Shown here: piece by piece, positions 7,529 to 13,436 of the stretch
How the letters are laid out: each line of letters opens with the position of its first letter
Numbering within the stretch: position 1 is the first letter of the stretch
Assembly: GCA_031272575.1 (NCBI GenBank)
Contig: JAISTO010000154.1
Span: 1 to 15,039 of the forward strand
Reading direction: 5' to 3'
Length of the DNA stretch: 15,039 nucleotides
Origin: Treponema sp.
GTDB taxonomy: Bacteria > Spirochaetota > Spirochaetia > Treponematales > Breznakiellaceae
Made by a program: the position numbers and the translations under genes
Notes under the pieces: generated by a model
The model's input: the letters and a program-made list of their open reading frames with translations, nothing else
What the model was told of the DNA's origin: nothing
The model's database searches: none

Positions 7529-7530
7529 GG

Positions 7531-7550
7531 GCCGGGACGGAATGCCCGGC
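7531..7550 (-). terminator. Weak hairpin after cysE
   Basis: GCCGGG (7531-7536) and CCCGGC (7545-7550) form a 6-bp stem with an 8-nt loop between the cysE stop and the dnaB promoter. There is no T run after it on the reverse strand, so termination is uncertain. It could separate the cysE and dnaB transcripts or do nothing. Confidence 0.25.
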
Positions 7551-7574
7551 GGGACTCGGGACTACACAGGCGCC

Positions 7575-8348
7575 CTACTGGTAGGAATCGAAAATCTGGT
7601 CCATCAGGTTCGACGGCACTTTGACCGGAACGCTGCCCTTCAGTTCGGCGGGCACCCCGGCGGCAAGCGAGTGCGGCGGTACCGAGTGGAGCACGACGCT
7701 CCCGGCCCCCACGACCGAGCCTTCGCCGATCTCGATGCTGCCCAGGATGGTCGAGCCCGCCCCCAGCAGGCAGTCCCTGCGGATGGTGGGGTGACGCTTG
7801 CCCGTTTCCTTGCCCGTGCCCCCCAGTGTCACCTGGTGGAGCAGGGACACGTTATCCTCGATAACCGCCGTTTCCCCCACCACGATGGCGGTCGCGTGGT
7901 CAATGAAGATCCCCCGGCCTATCTGCGCGGCAGGGTGAATATCTACCCCGTACAACTGTGATACCCTGCTCTGGATATAGTACGCGAGGTGTTTGCGCTT
8001 TTCACCCCAAAGGAAGTGGGCGATGCGGTACAGTTCGAGCGAGTGAAAGCCCTTGTAAAAGAGGAAGGGGACAAGGAAGTCGTTGGTGGCCGCGTCTTTG
8101 TCCACGATGGCGGCCAGATCGTAGACCGCCGCCTCCGGGATCCACGGGTCTTTTTCGAGGGTTTCGCGGATAATCGACGACAGGTTGACGGCCTCGTGCA
8201 AAAAGAGGCACTTGTTCGCGAGGAGCGCCGCGAGCCCGTCGTTAAAATCCACGCGGTCGATGATTAGATCGCCCAAAAACTTCGCCAGCGCGGGCTCTTT
8301 CCCCGCAAGTTTTTTCGCTTTTTCTTTGAGTAAATCCCAGCAATACAT
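7575..8348 (-). CDS. cysE: Serine O-acetyltransferase CysE
   Basis: It transfers the acetyl group of acetyl-CoA to L-serine to give O-acetylserine, the precursor of cysteine, in the cytoplasm. The 257-residue protein has the helical SATase N-domain (about 1-130) and then a left-handed beta-helix of hexapeptide repeats. The segment around GVDIHPAAQIGRG, DHATAIVVGETAVI and LGGTGKETGKRHPTI is diagnostic. D136 and H151 align by constant offset with the catalytic Asp and His of E. coli CysE (143 and 158). The protein ends in SYQ rather than the C-terminal Ile that inserts into cysteine synthase in the classical complex, so that complex may not form the usual way. It has its own promoter and a purine-rich AGGAAAAGG upstream of ATG. 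dnaB lies downstream on the same strand, and no cysK is in the window. Confidence 0.95.
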   Translation of the reverse strand: MYCWDLLKEKAKKLAGKEPALAKFLGDLIIDRVDFNDGLAALLANKCLFLHEAVNLSSIIRETLEKDPWIPEAAVYDLAAIVDKDAATNDFLVPFLFYKGFHSLELYRIAHFLWGEKRKHLAYYIQSRVSQLYGVDIHPAAQIGRGIFIDHATAIVVGETAVIEDNVSLLHQVTLGGTGKETGKRHPTIRRDCLLGAGSTILGSIEIGEGSVVGAGSVVLHSVPPHSLAAGVPAELKGSVPVKVPSNLMDQIFDSYQ

Positions 8349-8365
8349 ACCTTTTCCTGTGGTTT

Positions 8366-8394
8366 AGCATAGGGTAGTGCGGGGTTTTTGTCAA
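8366..8394 (-). promoter_or_regulatory. Promoter of cysE
   Basis: On the reverse strand CCCCTTGACA carries a perfect -35 box (8394-8389). After exactly 17 bp comes TATGCT (8371-8366), two mismatches from consensus. The short leader contains AGGAAAAGG just before the ATG at 8348. No T-box or SAM-riboswitch-like structure fits in this short leader. Confidence 0.75.
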
Positions 8395-8446
8395 GGGGAT
8401 AGGGGCAGGATGTTAGGGCAGGATAAACGCATAGACGGATTTTCCC

Positions 8447-8477
8447 CGTCATTCCGCGGCTTGACCGCGGAATCTAC
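8447..8477 (-). repeat. REP-like palindromic repeat
   Basis: Perfect arms ATTCCGCGG (8451-8459) and CCGCGGAAT (8465-8473) enclose the loop CTTGA. The left flank is CGTC and the right flank is CTAC. Read on the reverse strand it is GTAG, palindrome, then GACG, the same order as the copy at 3878-3909 on the plus strand. It lies between the divergent cysE and ABC promoters. Confidence 0.8.
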
Positions 8478-8846
8478 TCTCGGGGGTAGGGGACGGACGG
8501 GGAAAATGACGCGGCCTAAAGCCGCTGCTCGAGGCAAAAAGAAGCCAAAACCGTGCGTTACCGTTTTGGGTCACCGTCGCCGTCACCTTCGCGATGCTGG
8601 ACGGTACTCTGTCCGGTACGGTCGCCTTTACCGGGGTTTTGTCTTTTTTTGCCCCTAATGCCTTCTTGTGCCGCGAGATGCGGGTCACTATGAGTTGTTC
8701 AGAGCGCCTCGTGCGTTAGCCGTTGTGTCAGCCTACCAATCATTTTCCCCGTCCGCCCCTTGCCCATGAAGAGCCTTTTTCCGGCATGACGGATGAAAAG
8801 CCCGGCAGACCTGTCTATGCGTTTATCCTGGCCCCAAGCACACCCC
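8478..8846. other. Gene-free stretch with hairpins, possible small RNA or gene relic
   Basis: No frame here has a convincing start, ribosome site and family match. What is visible is a run of hairpins: GCGGC/GCCGC around CTAAA (8511-8525), CCAAAAC/GTTTTGG with inner pairs (8545-8569), and CCGGTA/TACCGG followed by T runs (8613-8650). One plus-strand frame across about 8572-8718 reads as an alternating Val/Thr/Ala-rich peptide without a start, and could be a decayed gene end. The rest, 8651-8846, shows nothing I recognise. No strong plus-strand promoter was found for a small RNA. Confidence 0.35.
8613..8650 (+). terminator. Candidate intrinsic terminator without an obvious gene upstream
   Basis: CCGGTA (8613-8618) and TACCGG (8629-8634) form a perfect 6-bp stem with a 10-nt loop, followed by GG, four T, GTC and seven T (8644-8650). 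This is the only hairpin-plus-T-run signal I found in the window. It points rightward, where no plus-strand gene precedes it, so it may end a small RNA or be a relic. Confidence 0.45.
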
Positions 8847-8876
8847 TTGACAAAGATCCCCGCATGTTTCTATCAT
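8847..8876 (+). promoter_or_regulatory. Promoter of the amino acid ABC operon
   Basis: CCCCTTGACA holds a perfect -35 box (8847-8852). TATCAT (8871-8876) follows after 18 bp and matches five of six bases of the -10 consensus. Transcription would start near 8883, leaving a leader of about 44 nt before the ATG at 8927. Confidence 0.65.
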
Positions 8877-8926
8877 ACTATCCGTGGCGGAAATCCGCAC
8901 ACATCACACTTTTTTTGGAGGAAAAC

Positions 8927-9733
8927 ATGAAAAAGTTTCGCGGTATTGTGGTTCTTGGATTGGTCGTGCTGGCTCTTGCGGCCGGATGCGCCAAAAAGTC
9001 GACCGGGCTTACGATAAAGCCCGGGGTGCTGACCGTCGGTATGGAAATCGGCTACCCGCCGATGGAGTACTTCGACGCGGACGGGACGACTCCCATCGGG
9101 TTCGATGTGAGTCTTGGCAAGGCGGTTGCGGCAAAGATGGGCCTCGCGGTCGAGTTTGTCGACACCGCGTGGGACGGTATCTTCGCGGGCGTGGACACCG
9201 GCAAGTACGACTGCATTATGTCGTCGGTTACCTACACGGCGGAGCGGGCGGAAAACTTCAACTTTACGAAGCCCTATATCGCCAACTCGCAGTTGCTTGT
9301 GGTGCGCAAGGATTCCGCATTCAAGCCGAAAACGCTGGATGACCTAAAGGACCTGCGCGTCACGTATCAGGCGGAAACCTCGTCCGACACGCTCGCGACG
9401 AAGTGGGCCGCGGATAACGGCATCGCCCTGAAGGTCTTCGAGTACGACAAGGTGATGAACTGCTTCGACGAGTTGAGCCTCGGCAGGGTTGATGTCATCC
9501 TTGTGGACAGTGTTGTGGCCGCGGATTACGTTGCCAAGCCGGACAACCCCTACGAGATCACCTCGGAAGTGAGCAGTGACGAAGTGCTTGCCGTCTGCAT
9601 CAAGAAAGGCAACGACGCGCTCACCGAGGCCATCGACAAGGCGCTGGACGAATTGTTCGAAGAGGGCATCCTGCAGGAAATCTCGCAGCAGGTTTTCGGT
9701 ACGGATGTCGTGACCTCCGCCAGGACGAAGTAA
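8927..9733 (+). CDS. Polar amino acid ABC transporter, substrate-binding lipoprotein
   Basis: A family 3 solute-binding protein of 268 residues that captures an amino acid outside the membrane and passes it to the permease. The ATG at 8927 has GGAGG five bases upstream (8917-8921) and begins a lipoprotein signal: KK, a hydrophobic core, and lipobox LAAGC with C21. The open frame extends upstream to 8723, but those codons add a non-signal sequence and are rejected. Family features are MEIGYPPMEYFD (39-50), IGFDVSLGKAVA (57-68), WDGIFAGVDTGKYD (82-95) and SSVTYTAERAENFNFTKPY (99-117), where R107 should bind the ligand carboxylate. D194 (VDSVVAADYV) is the usual amino-group contact. It is first in the transporter operon, followed after 19 nt by the permease. 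The ligand (for example cystine, glutamine or arginine) cannot be told from sequence alone. Confidence 0.92.
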   Translation: MKKFRGIVVLGLVVLALAAGCAKKSTGLTIKPGVLTVGMEIGYPPMEYFDADGTTPIGFDVSLGKAVAAKMGLAVEFVDTAWDGIFAGVDTGKYDCIMSSVTYTAERAENFNFTKPYIANSQLLVVRKDSAFKPKTLDDLKDLRVTYQAETSSDTLATKWAADNGIALKVFEYDKVMNCFDELSLGRVDVILVDSVVAADYVAKPDNPYEITSEVSSDEVLAVCIKKGNDALTEAIDKALDELFEEGILQEISQQVFGTDVVTSARTK

Positions 9734-9752
9734 CGCGGCGCGGGGGAATGCC

Positions 9753-10424
9753 ATGCAAAAGTTTACACTCATCCTGCACAAGATGCTCAGTTGGATTCCC
9801 CCGCTTCTCGACGGCGCGCGGATAACGATAAGCCTTACGGTCGTATCGGTGTCCGCGGGGCTCGTGCTTAGTCTCTTTGTCGCGCTGGGGAAAATGTCCA
9901 AAAATGTCATTCTGAACAAAATAAGCACCGCGTACATTTTCTTCTTCCGGGGCACCCCGCTGCTTATGCAGTTGTACTTCGTGTACTACGGGCTCCCGCA
10001 GATAAGCGCGGCATTGACGATCAACGATCGCTTCCTCGCGGCCTTCATTGCGTTCACGTTAAACTCCGCGGCGTACTGCGCGGAGATTATCCGCGCGGCT
10101 ATTCAGAGCATCGACAAGGGACAGTTCGAGGCGAGCCGCGCGCTTGGCCTCTCGTATGCCCAGTCCCTCCGCCTCGTGATCATCCCGCAGTCGATACGGC
10201 GGCTTATTCCCCCGGTGGGCAACGAGTTCATCATGATGCTGAAAGACGCGTCCCTCGTGTCGATCATCGCGCTTACCGACATCACCAAGGCGACGCGCTC
10301 TATCTCATCCTCAACCGCCTCCGCGATGGTGTACATTCCCGCCATGGTTCTCTACCTGATCATCACCGCGGTCTTCACGCTTGTGTTTCACAAACTGGAA
10401 AAAAAGTACTCCGTGTACGAATAG
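9753..10424 (+). CDS. Polar amino acid ABC transporter, permease
   Basis: A 223-residue inner-membrane permease of the HisM/GlnP type. It begins with the family opening IPPLLDGARITISLT (15-29) and has several hydrophobic segments, at roughly 24-45, 58-80, 95-117 and 190-212. The cytoplasmic coupling loop (EAA motif) is EASRALGLSYAQSLR with the following IIPQSIRR (126-150), which docks on the ATPase. The segment FFRGTPLLMQLYFVYYG (64-80) is typical. Only one permease gene is present, so the channel is probably a homodimer. A G-rich GGGGG (9742-9746) stands before the ATG. The stop is 9 nt before the ATPase gene. Confidence 0.93.
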   Translation: MQKFTLILHKMLSWIPPLLDGARITISLTVVSVSAGLVLSLFVALGKMSKNVILNKISTAYIFFFRGTPLLMQLYFVYYGLPQISAALTINDRFLAAFIAFTLNSAAYCAEIIRAAIQSIDKGQFEASRALGLSYAQSLRLVIIPQSIRRLIPPVGNEFIMMLKDASLVSIIALTDITKATRSISSSTASAMVYIPAMVLYLIITAVFTLVFHKLEKKYSVYE

Positions 10425-10433
10425 GGGGGCGCC

Positions 10434-11198
10434 ATGGCAATGATTCAAACGGTCAATATTTGCAAAAAATTCGGTACGCTGGAAGTACTCAAAGATGTCT
10501 CGCTCAGCGTGGCGCAAAAAGAGGTGGTCTGCATTATCGGCCCCTCCGGCGCGGGCAAGTCGACTTTTTTGCGCACACTCAACCGCCTCGAAAAAATTGA
10601 TGACGGCCAGATCTACCTCGAAGATAAACTGCTCTTCGACGTGCGCCACGGGGTCGACTCGGTGAAACTCCCGGCCGCGGAGCGCGCGCTCTCGCTCCTC
10701 GAGGTGGGCATGGTGTTTCAGCGTTTCAATCTCTTCCCGCACCTCAGCGCGCTCGACAACATCGTGCTTGCGCAGGTGCATGTCCGCAAACGCTCGAAGG
10801 AGGAGGCCCGGAAAAAAGCCGCGGCCCTGCTCCAGCGGGTCGGCCTCGGCGACCGCCTCGACTCATACCCCTCACAGTTGTCCGGCGGCCAGCAGCAGCG
10901 GGTCGCCATCGCCCGGGCGCTCGCCATGGAGCCGAAGATCATGCTCTTCGACGAGCCGACCTCCGCGCTGGATCCGGAACTGGTCGGCGAGGTGCTCGCG
11001 GTGATGAAGTCCCTAGCCGAGGCCGGCATGACGATGATCGTCGTGTCGCACGAGATGGGCTTTGCGCGGGAAGCCGCGGACCGGGTGGTCTTTATGTACG
11101 AGGGGGCTATCCTCGAAACCGCCCCGCCGGAAGTGATCTTCAACAATCCCTCAAACGAGCGGACGCGGCAGTTTCTGAAGAGCGTGCTGAACAAGTGA
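10434..11198 (+). CDS. Polar amino acid ABC transporter, ATP-binding protein
   Basis: The 254-residue ATPase that powers the importer from the cytoplasmic side (GlnQ/HisP type). It has Walker A GPSGAGKST (36-44), Q-loop Q96 (VFQ), signature LSGGQQQ (149-155), Walker B IMLFDEP (169-175), D-loop SALD, and switch His H206 (VSHEMGF). The stretch 60-92 between Walker A and the Q-loop is somewhat longer than in typical GlnQ proteins. ATG codons at 10434 and 10440 are both possible; the first is nearer the GGGGGG tract. The last 59 bp overlap the opposite-strand VTT gene, so no independent terminator follows. Confidence 0.94.
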   Translation: MAMIQTVNICKKFGTLEVLKDVSLSVAQKEVVCIIGPSGAGKSTFLRTLNRLEKIDDGQIYLEDKLLFDVRHGVDSVKLPAAERALSLLEVGMVFQRFNLFPHLSALDNIVLAQVHVRKRSKEEARKKAAALLQRVGLGDRLDSYPSQLSGGQQQRVAIARALAMEPKIMLFDEPTSALDPELVGEVLAVMKSLAEAGMTMIVVSHEMGFAREAADRVVFMYEGAILETAPPEVIFNNPSNERTRQFLKSVLNK

Positions 11199-11886
11199 CG
11201 GCAGGCGGCGTACCCCGCAGCCGCTTCAGCACCCGCTCCCGCAGTAAAATCCCCGCAAGGCCGGACGCGGCGGTGACCGCGAAGATCACAACGAAGAGCC
11301 GCCAGTTTCCGGTAATTACCGAGTCACCCATAATGGCGGAGCAGAGTATCGCGGGAAGTCTTGCCGTATTCGACAGAATGATGAAACGGGCGAAAGCAAT
11401 ATTTTTGTTGAGCGGCGCTATCCAGGTGAGCAGGTCTTTCGGCATACCAGGAATGATAAAAAGAATGAACACAACCAGATCGATTCGTTTCGCGTCGTTC
11501 AGAAAGGCCCAAAAGCGCAGTTTTTCTTTGCCGAAAAAACGCTCGCCGAGCGCGCCGCCGAATTTCCGCATGCAAAGAAAGATGCCCGCCGACGCGAGCA
11601 GACTGCCCGCTATGCAGAGCGCCGTCCCTATGAGCGCGCCGTACGCGGCGCCCGCGAGCACCTCTACCGGGCCGCCCGGAATGAAAGCCGCCACGATCTG
11701 CACCAGTTGAAGCGCGAATAAAAGCGCCGCGCCCCGAAAGCCGAGCCCATGCACCCAGACGCCGAAGGCTTCGCGGTAGGCGTCTTCTTTCAGTTTTAGA
11801 AAGAACGGAAAGAAGATCAGCGTAAGCGCGGCAACCGCAAGAGCGAACAGAATGATACACACAAGTGTGCGTTTTTTTATTTTCAC
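11140..11886 (-). CDS. VTT (DedA/TVP38/TMEM64-like) membrane protein
   Basis: A 248-residue polytopic inner-membrane protein of the VTT (SNARE-associated) superfamily; characterised relatives scramble or flip lipids. Hydrophobic segments lie near 9-29, 51-73, 84-106, 136-148, 166-186 and 197-217. The family core is FIPGGPVEVLAGAAYGALIG (68-87), with a second conserved re-entrant piece IIPGMPKDLLTW (144-155). It starts with GTG at 11886, with AGG eight bases upstream. After the last helix the chain continues as a polar tail (about 221-248), of which roughly residues 230-248 are encoded opposite the end of the ABC ATPase gene. No stop occurs earlier in frame, so the overlap is real unless there is a sequence error. 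It is divergent from the TPR operon. The substrate lipid is unknown. Confidence 0.85.
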   Translation of the reverse strand: MKIKKRTLVCIILFALAVAALTLIFFPFFLKLKEDAYREAFGVWVHGLGFRGAALLFALQLVQIVAAFIPGGPVEVLAGAAYGALIGTALCIAGSLLASAGIFLCMRKFGGALGERFFGKEKLRFWAFLNDAKRIDLVVFILFIIPGMPKDLLTWIAPLNKNIAFARFIILSNTARLPAILCSAIMGDSVITGNWRLFVVIFAVTAASGLAGILLRERVLKRLRGTPPAVTCSARSSETAASARLRDC

Positions 11887-11903
11887 GTTTACCTGCCTTC
11901 GTT

Positions 11904-11934
11904 AGTATATTGGAGGTATGGAGGGAATTGTCAA
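11904..11934 (-). promoter_or_regulatory. Promoter of the VTT gene
   Basis: On the reverse strand TTGACA (11934-11929) and TATACT (11909-11904) are near-perfect boxes, but the spacer is 19 bp, longer than ideal. The start would lie near 11897, about 11 nt before the GTG codon. On the plus strand a weaker TTAACT (11948-11953) and GATCAT (11971-11976) with 17 bp between could serve the divergent TPR operon; I place little weight on it. Confidence 0.55.
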
Positions 11935-11992
11935 GTCTGTCACATACTTAACTTTTCTCTAATTTATGCCGATCATGTAACGAGGGATATCC

Positions 11993-12334
11993 ATGGATTA
12001 CAAGAACGTTTTTGAAAAGGTCAATGTGAAAGAAGGGTTTATAAAGACCCAGACAAGGCCGCCGGTTTCGGACGGGGACAAGGCCGCGCTCAACCGCAAG
12101 GGGAATGTGCTCTTCAACGCGGGGGATGTGGAGGGGGCGCGGCGGATTTTTTTGACGACCGGGTACTCGGACGGTTTGAGCAGAGTGGGCGACTTCTACA
12201 AGTTAGAAGGCAGAGAACTGGACGCGCTCCGCATGTACTGGATAGCCCCGGACCGCAGAAAGGCCGATCCTATCATCGAGAAACTGGCGGGGGTGGTGCG
12301 CGGCCTGCTTGCGGAGGACGCCGATGCATCCTGA
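11993..12334 (+). CDS. Small helical protein, function unknown
   Basis: A 113-residue cytoplasmic protein without signal peptide or membrane segment. I do not recognise a named family. The stretch from about 28 to 85 reads as helical pairs reminiscent of TPR units: KGNVLFNAGDVEGARRIF, then GLSRVGDFYKLEGRELDAL and MYWIAPDRRKADPIIEKL. The ATG at 11993 has GAGGG (11982-11986) six bases upstream. The end overlaps the TPR gene by 11 nt, and that gene's GGAGGA site lies inside this frame, so the two are probably translated together. A role as partner or adaptor of the TPR protein is an inference from position and helical pattern only. Confidence 0.75.
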   Translation: MDYKNVFEKVNVKEGFIKTQTRPPVSDGDKAALNRKGNVLFNAGDVEGARRIFLTTGYSDGLSRVGDFYKLEGRELDALRMYWIAPDRRKADPIIEKLAGVVRGLLAEDADAS

Positions 12335-13436
12335 TCTGCCTGAACTCGAGAAGCCTGAGGACTTTCCCGGACTCCCTGAACTGTCGAAGCAGGGCTATCA
12401 ACTGCTGAAAGAGGGCAGCGTGGAAGAGGCGGAGGCCTGCTTCAAGCGTATGCTCGACGCCGATCACGAGAACCACTACGCGCTCGTCGGCATGGGCGAT
12501 GTGGCCCGCAAGAAGGGGCGCTTCTATGACGCGGCGGGCTACTACGGCCGCTGCCTCGCGCGCAGCCCGGAAAACCACTACGCGCTCTTCGGCCTCGCGG
12601 ACTGCTACAAGGCGCAAAATCAGTTCCGCCGCGCGATCGAGGTCTGGGAGCAGTACCTGAAACACGATCCGGCGAACATCCCGGTGCTCACACGGGTCGC
12701 GGATCTGTACCGCAAGACTCGCGATTTCAAGAAGTCGAAGGCGCTCTACGAAAAAGTCCTCGATATGGACAAGGACAACGCGTATGCGATTATCGGGCTG
12801 GGGCACCTCCATTACGACTTCAAGGATTACCGCGGCGCGCTCCGGTACTGGGAAACGATCGACAGCCTGAATCAGGAACAGGCGGACATTCGGGTTCTCA
12901 CGTCGATAGGCAACTGTCATCGTAAATTAAAAAGTTTTGAAAAAGGCGCGCCCTATTTTGAAAAGGCGCTCGAGCGGGAGGCCGGCAATTTCTACGCGCT
13001 CTTCGGCCTGGCGGATTGCTTCCGGGGCATGGGGAATCAGGAAAAATCGCTCGAGTACTGGAACCGCATACTGGATCGCGAGCCTGACAACAAGGTGATC
13101 CTGACGCGCATTGCGGACGCGTACCGGAACCTGGGGCGTTACGGCGAGGCGCGGCAGTTCTACGAGCGGGCGCTGGCCGTGGGCCAGGACGCCTTCGCCG
13201 CGTTCGGGCTGGCGGAGGTGGAGCGGCTCGAAAAGCATTTCGAAGAGGCGGAAAAACGCCTGGTCGAACTGATACAACGCGATCCCAAAAATTTTCGTTT
13301 TTACGTTGAACTGGCGGAGTGTAAAGCCGAACGGGGTGACCGGCAGGGCGCGCTTGAAACGCTCGACCGGTTTAAGCGGCTCGGAATTCCAAGCCCCATG
13401 GTGAACAGTCTCTACGAAAGGTTGACCACCCCCTGA
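12324..13436 (+). CDS. TPR repeat protein
   Basis: A 370-residue protein built almost wholly of tetratricopeptide repeats, which form protein-binding superhelices. The repeats run from about residue 18 to 352, roughly ten units. Many show the pattern N-x-Y-A-L-x-G-L-A-D. A higher-order duplication is plain: NHYALFGLADCYK (84), NAYAIIGLGHLHY (152), NFYALFGLADCFR (222) and AFAAFGLAEVERL (290) recur every 68-70 residues, alternating with VLTRVADLYR (121), VLTSIGNCHR (191) and ILTRIADAYR (259). There is no signal peptide or catalytic domain. The ATG at 12324 is chosen because GGAGGA (12313-12318) stands five bases before it; the TTG at 12309 would lie upstream of that site. The stop overlaps the next start as TGATG, tying it to the C-S lyase gene. 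Confidence 0.9.
   Translation: MHPDLPELEKPEDFPGLPELSKQGYQLLKEGSVEEAEACFKRMLDADHENHYALVGMGDVARKKGRFYDAAGYYGRCLARSPENHYALFGLADCYKAQNQFRRAIEVWEQYLKHDPANIPVLTRVADLYRKTRDFKKSKALYEKVLDMDKDNAYAIIGLGHLHYDFKDYRGALRYWETIDSLNQEQADIRVLTSIGNCHRKLKSFEKGAPYFEKALEREAGNFYALFGLADCFRGMGNQEKSLEYWNRILDREPDNKVILTRIADAYRNLGRYGEARQFYERALAVGQDAFAAFGLAEVERLEKHFEEAEKRLVELIQRDPKNFRFYVELAECKAERGDRQGALETLDRFKRLGIPSPMVNSLYERLTTP

Noticed and set aside
8449..8688. Minus-strand frame of 79 codons between cysE and the ABC operon
   Set aside because: It starts without a ribosome site, runs through the palindromic repeat and shows no family resemblance.
8723..8926. Upstream extension of the ABC binding protein
   Set aside because: The ATG at 8927 has GGAGG at the right distance and begins a lipoprotein signal, and the promoter lies inside the extension.
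12309..12323. TTG start for the TPR protein
   Set aside because: The GGAGGA site lies after this TTG and five bases before the ATG at 12324.
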